Assembly: GCA_902613475.1 (NCBI GenBank)
Contig: CACMHG010000001.1
Span: 62,001 to 126,000, forward strand
From: K189A clade bacterium
GTDB lineage: Bacteria; Pseudomonadota; Gammaproteobacteria; Pseudomonadales; Azotimanducaceae
Length of the DNA: 64,000 nucleotides
Direction of reading: 5' to 3'
Numbering within the stretch: the first letter of the stretch is position 1; each line of letters starts with the position of its first letter. Positions 16,478 to 23,115 of the stretch are shown piece after piece. The notes under the pieces were generated by a model, which saw only the letters and a list, made by a program, of their open reading frames with translations, did no database searches and had not been told where the DNA came from. The translations under genes were made by a program, and so were the position numbers.

Positions 16478-18922
16478 ATGTCTTTAGTAGTAGCAACAAA
16501 TGTTAGTTCTCTAACAGCTCAGCGGGCTCTTGCATACGCAGACTCTCTTCAGGGAGAGGCAATGCAGCGCTTGTCTACGGGCAGTAAAATAAACAGTGCA
16601 TCTGACGACGCTGCAGGACTTGCTATAGCGCAACGTATGACAGCTCAAGTGAATGGCCTTAACATGGCTATCAAGAATGCAAACGACGGCATAAGCTTAA
16701 CCCAATCAGTTGAAGGCGCCTTGGTAGAAGTAGCAGACATGCTGCAACGACTTCGAGAGCTTTCGGTTCAGTCTGCCAATGATACCAACACTGGAATAGA
16801 TCGCGCTGCGATCCAAGAAGAGGTGAACCTTTTAATCGCCGAAATTTCTCGTGTTTCCGCCAACACTCGTTTCAACAACCAGCTTGTTCTAGACGGGTCC
16901 TTCTCTAATAAGCAGATTCAAGTAGGGACAGAAGGCGGAGAAGAAATCACAATCACGCTAGACTCGACAGCAGCGAGCGCGCTCGGCGCTTACGAAGTCA
17001 CGGGTGACGTGATTGCAGCGCAAGCCGGCGCAGGTAACGGTGTTAAGACGAACATTACGGATGACGCGGACGACCTAATCATTAATGGTAATAGCGTAAC
17101 AAAAAACATTGCAGTTGGACTCGCTGATTCCGCCAAAACAGTAGCTGCCAACATCAATGCGGTATCTGGCGAAACTGGCGTTAGCGCACAAGCAAAAACG
17201 TATGCTCTGTTACATAACGAGTTCGCGGCCGACGAAACCTATAGTCTTAAAATCAACAACAAGACAACGGGTGACTTCGTCATCAGCCGCACCAACGTTT
17301 CCGATGCTATCGATAAGATCAACGCAATATCGGGTTCGACTGGCGTTACTGCGTCAGCCACCTCAGACAACAAAGTACGTCTGTACAGCAACGATGGTTC
17401 CGATATGACAATCGAAAACGAAAAGTCATTGACGAACTTGCGAGTCAAGACGCTCAAGCACGACGGTGTGAGCGCGCAGGATCAAGTCTCCGTCAACGCG
17501 ATCAAGACGGATGGCTCTGACCTAGCAAGTAGTACCACGTTTTTCGTACGCAACGCGACAACTGGTGTAAATACCTCTTTCGCAACTGGCGCAACGCATA
17601 ACCAGCATGAGTACTCAACCTTGATCAACAACGCGCTGGGAACCGTCGAAGGGACTGCAGCCATTCGCGTAACTACTGCGACAGCCGCGAGCTTCTCCAC
17701 GGGCATTTATTATCTGAAGCAAGAATCAACAGGAGATGTGTTTAAGCTCAGCGTTAGCAATGGTAACACTGCAGCCGAGTGGCAAACCGCATTGTCGAAT
17801 GCTGTCCGGTTTGGCGGCGATTTCGACGGCGAAGCCAAAAACTTGACGACAAATAACGACATAACAGCGTCTTTGAATGGTGCAGATGTCCAGTTCATCG
17901 GTGACCGCTTATTTGGCGATTTTAACATCTATAGCGACTCAACGCTGAACACTGATATCTCTGACCAGCTCCACACAAACCATAAAGTAGGTGTAGAGGG
18001 CACAGGGATATCAGTAAGGTCGGACGACGGATCTACAGGCTTCGTGGCGGATTCTATTGCTGGGCAGGCACAAACCAACGGCAGTGGCGTCGCAACGCTA
18101 ACGGCAAATACTACGCTAACAGTAGCTCAACAGATCGTAATCAAATCTGGAGGCGACGACTCTGGCAAGACTGTTACAGTTGTTGGCACAAACGCAGATG
18201 GATCGACACTGACCGAAACGTTAACCGGTGCTGCCGCTAACGCAAGTGTCACCACAATTAATCGATTCAAATCTATAACCTCAATCACTTTCAGTGCGCA
18301 ATCCGCGTCCTGGGTTATGGCCGGTGGCGAGGGTACATCGACGAGCTATACCTATAAGGGCGCCAGAGAGTTCGGTGACTTCGATATCGCAACGTCGGCT
18401 ACCTCGACGGTTGCCGCCGAAACTGCCAGCACAACGACTGGTGATATCGACTCCAAGGACTTAGCTCTAGCTGCGACCCTTGGTAGCGACACAGCGACCG
18501 TTCAAGGAACTCTGAGCTTGAAATCAAGCAAGCTGTTCTCTGTAACACAGTCGGGTGTAGAAGCTGCTGCGAACGACAATTATTTCACCACCAAGGCATC
18601 AACCTTGAACACGGTGTCAAATATTGACCTTCGCACGCAATCCTCTGCATCACTTGCGATTGCAACGCTAGATGGCGCGATTCAGAAAATTTCAAGCATT
18701 CGATCCGATTTAGGTGCTATCGAAAATCGTCTGGATCACACTGTGAGCAACCTGATGAACATTGCAGAACAAACCGAGGCAGCCAGATCACGCATTCAAG
18801 ATGCTGACTTCGCCGCCGAATCAGCCAAACTCTCCAAGGCCCAAGTCTTGAAGCAGGCTGGTGTCGGAATGTTGGCTCAAGCTAATGCTGGAGCTCAGCT
18901 GGTTCTTCAACTTCTTCAGTAA
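16478..18922 (+). CDS. fliC: Flagellin, large form (814 aa)
   Basis: The conserved N-terminal D0/D1 (VATNVSSLTAQRAL, RLSTGSKINSASDDAAGLAI, about residues 1-165) and C-terminal D1/D0 (DLGAIENRLDHTVSNLMNIAE, ARSRIQDADFAAESAKLSKA, ending QLVLQLLQ, about residues 725-814) flank a ~560-residue variable, surface-exposed region rich in Thr, Ser and Asn. The first part of the insert carries a Flagellin_IN-like module (TDDADDLIINGNSVTKNI ... NVSDAIDKINAISGSTGVTA) shared with the 937-aa and 706-aa flagellins. A clear ribosome-binding site (AGGAGA) precedes the ATG. Typical flagellins have 270-500 aa. A strong terminator follows. Confidence 0.95.
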   Translation: MSLVVATNVSSLTAQRALAYADSLQGEAMQRLSTGSKINSASDDAAGLAIAQRMTAQVNGLNMAIKNANDGISLTQSVEGALVEVADMLQRLRELSVQSANDTNTGIDRAAIQEEVNLLIAEISRVSANTRFNNQLVLDGSFSNKQIQVGTEGGEEITITLDSTAASALGAYEVTGDVIAAQAGAGNGVKTNITDDADDLIINGNSVTKNIAVGLADSAKTVAANINAVSGETGVSAQAKTYALLHNEFAADETYSLKINNKTTGDFVISRTNVSDAIDKINAISGSTGVTASATSDNKVRLYSNDGSDMTIENEKSLTNLRVKTLKHDGVSAQDQVSVNAIKTDGSDLASSTTFFVRNATTGVNTSFATGATHNQHEYSTLINNALGTVEGTAAIRVTTATAASFSTGIYYLKQESTGDVFKLSVSNGNTAAEWQTALSNAVRFGGDFDGEAKNLTTNNDITASLNGADVQFIGDRLFGDFNIYSDSTLNTDISDQLHTNHKVGVEGTGISVRSDDGSTGFVADSIAGQAQTNGSGVATLTANTTLTVAQQIVIKSGGDDSGKTVTVVGTNADGSTLTETLTGAAANASVTTINRFKSITSITFSAQSASWVMAGGEGTSTSYTYKGAREFGDFDIATSATSTVAAETASTTTGDIDSKDLALAATLGSDTATVQGTLSLKSSKLFSVTQSGVEAAANDNYFTTKASTLNTVSNIDLRTQSSASLAIATLDGAIQKISSIRSDLGAIENRLDHTVSNLMNIAEQTEAARSRIQDADFAAESAKLSKAQVLKQAGVGMLAQANAGAQLVLQLLQ

Positions 18923-18961
18923 TAGCTCACCCCTTTAGCTATCTACATACTGAAACCAACC

Positions 18962-18993
18962 AAAACCGCCGGCTTATGCCGGCGGTTTTTTTT
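18962..18993 (+). terminator. Rho-independent terminator after the first flagellin
   Basis: ACCGCCGGC-TTAT-GCCGGCGGT stem-loop followed by a run of eight T (18986-18993), about 40 bp after the flagellin stop. It separates this gene from fliB on the other strand. Confidence 0.9.
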
Positions 18994-19062
18994 CGTCTTA
19001 AAAAAGTGATGGCTTAAAACGCGTTGGCAGTCATCGCTCCGGCATAGCCAAGGGATGATTAA

Positions 19063-20316
19063 TTAAGTGAGAAGCAACCCCAACTTCGCGGATCTCGCCT
19101 CAGAAGAATCTCCTAAACTGCTAAAAATCTGGTCCCATAGGGTGGTACTGTGCTCGAAGGCCCGGCAGGTCGCGGCGACAATCGCTACAAGCATGTCCTT
19201 TTGCTTCTTTTGATCTTTTGTCGGGGTCACGTTGCAGGCCAGTACGAATCGAATGATGCTCCAGTCGACCATCACTCGCTCTATGCACTTGTGAATATCG
19301 GCAAAATTGGCGCAGGTACGCAGCTTTCTCATGAGTTCGCTTGAGATAAAGTTATCTCGAAGAAACGGTGCCTCTAAAATCAGTTTATCGACGCAGTCTA
19401 AACCGCCCTCGAACTTGTATACTGATAAGCTTTCTGCATCGTCCTCTTCTTTTAAGTTGTCGTGCGCGCTCGACAAGAACCCTGTGAACTTATTTTCTCT
19501 CCCATCCTTTGCCAACAAGCGCGCGGCATCAAAGCAAGCCCGAACAAACTGAACCAGAACCAACATTTGGTCCTCTGATCTGTGCGGTGTATCCATGGTG
19601 CTTACAGCATCACTCGTAATTTTAGAAGCATTGAGAACGTTAATTCCTTGCACTCCGGCGAGCCCAGCGGGCACCGACGCCTCCAATTGACGCAGGAACA
19701 CTGTGAGGCCCAAGTATTTTTGAAGTGTTGACCATTCCATGTTTTGGCTGAAACTCAGCATCGCTGTTTCGATTTCAGAATATACGCTTTCCTCGAGGCC
19801 CCCTGTTGAACCCACACCATAGTTTTTTTTCAAGAACGGGCGATTGGTGCTCGTCGTTACTTCACTCAAAGCAATAGAGGTGGGAGCTTCAAGACACAAC
19901 CGTGCAGCTTCGGGGCAGGAGAGAGCCAGTGATTTCCTGTAATGCCAACCCGAACCGTTTTTGCCCTCTGTTATTCCTCGCGGATACATGGAGCAAGTAT
20001 GAGATAGTGCGTCTTCGCCCATCTCGCTTTGAATCACGCAGAGACCCTTTCGATCTAGAAAATTACACGCACCACTATCCGATAGCTGCATGACGGAAAA
20101 GAAATTATCAGACGCCCCATCGCCTCTGAAGCGCTTTATTTTGGTCTTGGAAATATCTCGTACCTTGATACTTGACGCATTTTTGTAGCGCGCGTGCTCT
20201 TTTTTTGTGAGAGAAATTGTCCAGCCTGCGCAGCAAGTGTCCGAACAGTCCGAGCCTATACATTGGAATTCGTCGTAGAACTTAGCCGAATCCGACGAAA
20301 ACTCCATCTCACTCAT
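19063..20316 (-). CDS. fliB: Flagellin lysine-N-methylase FliB
   Basis: 417 aa. The family's cysteine pattern is present: FQCIGSDCSDTCCAGW (residues 18-33), then CNFLDRKGLCVIQ, GEDALSHTCSMYPRG and SLALSCPEAARLCLEAP. FliB methylates lysine side chains of flagellin; characterised members carry an iron-sulfur cluster bound by these cysteines. The gene lies on the minus strand between the first and second flagellin genes, so the flagellins here are likely methylated before or during export. No sigma28 promoter was found for it. FliB is known best from enteric bacteria. Confidence 0.9.
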   Translation of the reverse strand: MSEMEFSSDSAKFYDEFQCIGSDCSDTCCAGWTISLTKKEHARYKNASSIKVRDISKTKIKRFRGDGASDNFFSVMQLSDSGACNFLDRKGLCVIQSEMGEDALSHTCSMYPRGITEGKNGSGWHYRKSLALSCPEAARLCLEAPTSIALSEVTTSTNRPFLKKNYGVGSTGGLEESVYSEIETAMLSFSQNMEWSTLQKYLGLTVFLRQLEASVPAGLAGVQGINVLNASKITSDAVSTMDTPHRSEDQMLVLVQFVRACFDAARLLAKDGRENKFTGFLSSAHDNLKEEDDAESLSVYKFEGGLDCVDKLILEAPFLRDNFISSELMRKLRTCANFADIHKCIERVMVDWSIIRFVLACNVTPTKDQKKQKDMLVAIVAATCRAFEHSTTLWDQIFSSLGDSSEARSAKLGLLLT

Positions 20317-20516
20317 GAAAAACCCTCAAATCTTTTGTTTCTTCACGGGATGTTAAAAACAAAGCCGTAGTTTAGTTCGGGCCGAGTTAAATTAGCGCAA
20401 CGCTGCGCGCCGCCACAACCAGGAACCATCTTCAAGGCTCGTTAAAAGCTCGACAAATTTCCAGCTCTCTCCTCCAGATGACAAGCAGAAAAATCAAAAA
20501 CTTTTCAAAAAAACAC

Positions 20517-20543
20517 TAAAGGTTTTCTAAAAGTGACCGATAC
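20517..20543 (+). promoter_or_regulatory. Sigma28 promoter of the second flagellin gene
   Basis: TAAAGGTT, an 11-nt spacer, then ACCGATAC. The inferred start is near 20550, giving a long leader of about 175 nt with four inverted repeats. The upstream part of the fliB/flagellin gap (20317-20516) shows no gene and no other clear element. Confidence 0.8.
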
Positions 20544-20555
20544 CGGGTTTGAAAG

Positions 20556-20655
20556 CGGCAATTTTTTGCCGGTTTCGTTGCCATGCGGCAAGAAATTGCC
20601 GCATGGCAGCAACTGAAACCAGTTGCGAAGTATGGATGCGAATTCTCGAATTCGC
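20556..20655 (+). repeat. Four consecutive inverted repeats in the leader of the second flagellin
   Basis: Within the transcribed leader: CGGCAA/TTGCCG at 20556-20571; a perfect 11-bp stem CCATGCGGCAA-GAAA-TTGCCGCATGG at 20581-20606 with a GNRA-type GAAA loop; GCAACTG-AAAC-CAGTTGC at 20609-20626; GCGAATTC-TC-GAATTCGC at 20638-20655. None has a following T-run. As RNA they would fold into a row of hairpins ahead of the flagellin ribosome-binding site. Confidence 0.7.
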
Positions 20656-20726
20656 CCATCATGGTTGGGGTCATCATGACTAGAACCGTACTGACGTAGC
20701 TATCTAATATTTTAGAGGCTTAAGTT

Positions 20727-21542
20727 ATGAGTTTAGTCATAAACACAAACGTTGCATCCCTGGGTGCACAACGAGCTATAACGTCCTCCGGGGCGGAATT
20801 AGCAACAGCAATGGAACGTCTTTCTACGGGAAAGAAAATCAACAGCGCCGCCGATGACGCTGCAGGTTTTGCGATCGCAGAAAGAATGACAGCGCAAATT
20901 CGCGGTCTAAACATGGCCACGAAAAACGCGAACGATGGCATATCAATGCTGGCTACCGCCGAAAATGCGGCGTCTGATGTCACTGATATGTTGCAACGGA
21001 TGCGCGAGCTTGCGGTTCAAGCCGCAAACGACGTGAACGGAGCTTCGGATCGAACTAATTTAAAGGCCGAGCTCGATGCGCTAGTGGCGGAAATCGATCG
21101 AGTTGGCACTGATACAGAGTTCAACAACACGAAGCTCTTTGATGGCAACCACAAGGGAGCCATCCAAGTCGGTGCAGACGCCGGTCAGACAATCATGTTT
21201 GATATCAAGAAGATCGATTCTACGACGTTGTCGATTAACTCGCTGGACATCAGCGGCAATACCGTAGCTTCTGCGGCGATAACGTCGATTGACAATGCGA
21301 TCACTACGATGGCGACGAACAGAGCTAATTACGGCGCTGTTTCAAATCGCCTGGACTACACAGTATCGAACCTAATGAACGTTGCCGAATATACCGCTTC
21401 CGCGAGGTCTCGCATCGAGGATGCAGATTTTGCGGCCGAGAGCGCCAGGCTAGCGAAAGCGCAAGTTTTGCAACAGACGGGTACTGCGATGCTCGCTCAG
21501 GCGAACGCGTCTCAGCAGTTGGTCCTGTCGCTCTTTCGTTAG
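20727..21542 (+). CDS. fliC: Flagellin, minimal form (271 aa), copy 1
   Basis: N-terminal D0/D1 (INTNVASLGAQRAITSS, RLSTGKKINSAADDAAGFAI) runs almost directly into C-terminal D1/D0 (NRLDYTVSNLMNVAEYTAS, ARSRIEDADFAAESARLAKA, ending LVLSLFR), with only a short joining segment; no D2/D3. This is the usual short flagellin of many polar flagella. It is very similar to the next flagellin, including a 92-bp tract (21195-21286) with one mismatch. It has its own sigma28 promoter and structured leader. Confidence 0.96.
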   Translation: MSLVINTNVASLGAQRAITSSGAELATAMERLSTGKKINSAADDAAGFAIAERMTAQIRGLNMATKNANDGISMLATAENAASDVTDMLQRMRELAVQAANDVNGASDRTNLKAELDALVAEIDRVGTDTEFNNTKLFDGNHKGAIQVGADAGQTIMFDIKKIDSTTLSINSLDISGNTVASAAITSIDNAITTMATNRANYGAVSNRLDYTVSNLMNVAEYTASARSRIEDADFAAESARLAKAQVLQQTGTAMLAQANASQQLVLSLFR

Positions 21543-21675
21543 CGATAACGTAAGCAACCGTTTGCAGACTACGTAATCGGGTTCGAGAGGGGTCTAGCGC
21601 CATGATTAACGTTTTCTCGCAATAAAAATGGGTCGGGGATTTGCCATCGAGGGGTCGGTTGGCAGATCTTTTCCC

Positions 21676-21901
21676 GGCGACAACCGGCTGCCTTGAAGCG
21701 CCATAAAAAACACCCGATCAACGGCAGGTCCCTGCCGCCCGTAATCAATTTTTCCGCACAACGGCATAAATTTGCCCGTAAAGCGGCAGTTTTTTGCCAT
21801 TTTTGCCGCTTTTTATCTAAAGGTTTGCCGCTCCCCACCGACTTTATCCTCGTAAGCGGCAAATCACTGCCGATTTGTACGAAAACCGGCAAATCATTGC
21901 C
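21676..21901. repeat. Cluster of CGGCAA / TTGCCG inverted repeats before the third flagellin
   Basis: In about 225 bp there are at least seven related elements: CGGCAGG-TC-CCTGCCG (21722-21737), CGGCATAAATTTGCCCG (21762-21778), GCGGCAGTTTTTTGCC followed by TTTTTGCCGC (21783-21810), TTTGCCGC inside the promoter spacer (21824-21831), CGGCAAATCACTGCCG (21857-21872) and CGGCAAATCATTGCC (21887-21901). The last two are 15-bp near-identical copies 30 bp apart, downstream of the sigma28 -10. The stretch 21543-21675 holds nothing recognisable. Confidence 0.7.
21818..21844 (+). promoter_or_regulatory. Sigma28 promoter of the third flagellin gene
   Basis: TAAAGGTT, an 11-nt spacer, then ACCGACTT. The inferred start is near 21851; the CGGCAAATCACTGCCG repeat begins 12 nt after the -10 element, so it would be the first hairpin of the ~80-nt leader. 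Confidence 0.8.
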
Positions 21902-21931
21902 AAAATAAAAAAACGACGAACGGGGTCCAAA

Positions 21932-22747
21932 ATGAGTATTGTAGTAAACACCAATGTTGCTTCTCTTAATGCACAGCGCTCTTTAACCAACTCTTCCGCC
22001 GAATTGCAGTCGGCAATGGAGCGACTCTCCACAGGTAAGAAAATAAATTCTGCTGCCGACGATGCTGCCGGGTTCGCTATTGCGGAGCGCATGACTGCAC
22101 AGATCCGTGGTCTAAATATGGCCACAAAAAACGCCAACGATGGGATAGCGATGCTTGCCACCGTTGAAAATGCAACGAACGACGTTACCGACATGCTACA
22201 GCGCATGCGCGAGCTCGCGGTCCAAGCCGCGAACGACGTTAATGGAACCGAGGACCGGACATATCTGAAAGCAGAGCTCGATTCGCTGATCGCAGAAATC
22301 AATCGCGTTGGTACTGATACTGAATTCAACAACACTAAGCTCTTTGATGGCAATCATAAGGGAGCTATCCAAGTCGGTGCGGACGCAGGTCAGACAATTA
22401 TGTTTGATATCAAGAAGATCGATTCTACGACGTTGTCGATTAACTCGCTGGACATCAGCGGCAATACCGTTGCTTCTGCGGCGATAACGTCCATCAACGC
22501 AGCCCTCGAGACGATGGCAGGCAACAGAGCCAATTACGGTGCTGTAGCAAATCGGTTGGAATACACCGTCTCTAACCTCATGAATGTCGCCGAATACACC
22601 GCCTCCGCTCGTTCTCGGATAGAGGACGCGGACTTCGCGGCCGAAAGCGCGAGGCTTGCAAAAGCCCAGGTATTGCAACAAACAGGGACAGCAATGTTGG
22701 CGCAAGCCAACGCTTCTTCCCAGCTTGCAGTTCAGTTGATCCGATAG
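21932..22747 (+). CDS. fliC: Flagellin, minimal form (271 aa), copy 2
   Basis: Same architecture and length as the preceding flagellin: VNTNVASLNAQRSLTNSSA and RLSTGKKINSAADDAAGFAI at the N-terminus, NRLEYTVSNLMNVAEYTAS and ARSRIEDADFAAESARLAKA at the C-terminus. The start at 21932 is chosen because it aligns with all flagellins; an upstream in-frame ATG at 21875 would place the leader hairpin inside the coding sequence. The central 92 bp (22400-22491) are nearly identical to copy 1 while flanking codons differ at many silent sites. Confidence 0.96.
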   Translation: MSIVVNTNVASLNAQRSLTNSSAELQSAMERLSTGKKINSAADDAAGFAIAERMTAQIRGLNMATKNANDGIAMLATVENATNDVTDMLQRMRELAVQAANDVNGTEDRTYLKAELDSLIAEINRVGTDTEFNNTKLFDGNHKGAIQVGADAGQTIMFDIKKIDSTTLSINSLDISGNTVASAAITSINAALETMAGNRANYGAVANRLEYTVSNLMNVAEYTASARSRIEDADFAAESARLAKAQVLQQTGTAMLAQANASSQLAVQLIR

Positions 22748-22771
22748 GGTCCGGTTCAACTGAAGTCCTTC

Positions 22772-22855
22772 CCTCTGCTCTGATTCGGAGCAGAGGACCT
22801 TCTCTGGCCAGGGGCTCACGACCCCTTTAGCAGAGATGCTGAAGAGCCCCTGGCC
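22772..22855. repeat. Two strong inverted repeats downstream of the third flagellin
   Basis: CCTCTGCTC-N7-GAGCAGAGG (22772-22796, 9-bp perfect stem) lies 25 bp after the stop codon, followed by GGCCAGGGGCTC...GAGCCCCTGGCC (22806-22817 and 22844-22855, 12-bp perfect arms). Neither is followed by a T-run. The first is placed like a transcription-end or mRNA-3'-end structure. Confidence 0.6.
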
Positions 22856-22897
22856 CGGGGCCTTAAACAGGGTCAGAGACACCTCATAACTTACTTT

Positions 22898-22938
22898 CCG
22901 CCCGTTCCTAGTCAGGGGGTCTGACTAGGAACGGGCGG
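22898..22938. repeat. 41-bp perfect inverted repeat upstream of the fourth flagellin promoter
   Basis: Two 18-bp arms (22898-22915 and 22921-22938; outer bases CCGCCCG, inner bases TAGTCAG) pair perfectly around a GGGGT centre. The repeat ends nine bases before the -35 element of the sigma28 promoter. A-runs, not T-runs, follow on both strands, so a standard terminator is unlikely. Confidence 0.7.
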
Positions 22939-22947
22939 AAAAAACCC

Positions 22948-22974
22948 TAAAGTTTTTCGCGCCCTCACCGACAA
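22948..22974 (+). promoter_or_regulatory. Sigma28 promoter of the 937-aa flagellin gene
   Basis: TAAAGTTT (perfect -35), an 11-nt spacer, then ACCGACAA. The inferred start is near 22981 and the leader is about 135 nt. Confidence 0.85.
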
Positions 22975-22986
22975 CATTCCTGTAAG

Positions 22987-23001
22987 CGGCAAATGGCTGC
23001 C
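22987..23001 (+). repeat. Leader inverted repeat of the fourth flagellin
   Basis: CGGCAAATGGCTGCC begins 12 nt after the -10 element, exactly as in the second and third flagellin leaders, and is preceded by the same GTAAG word as in the third. Further CGGCAA and TTGCC words follow up to about 23045. Confidence 0.65.
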
Positions 23002-23115
23002 ATTAAAACGGCAAAAACGGCTGATTTTTACCTGCCCTTTTGCCACTTACACGGACTCGCGGCCCGAGAAGCGGCGACACATTGCAGGAATGTAGATAGC
23101 TAAAGGGGTTTAGTT

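Noticed and set aside
21676-21901. CRISPR-like array
   Set aside because: The repeats are short, imperfect and irregularly spaced, with no constant repeat-spacer length and no cas genes.
22196-22882. 228-aa minus-strand ORF over the third flagellin
   Set aside because: It overlaps a certain flagellin gene and the hairpin region, and its sequence is an antisense by-product.
22898-22938. 41-bp palindrome as a rho-independent terminator
   Set aside because: A-runs, not T-runs, follow the stem in either direction.
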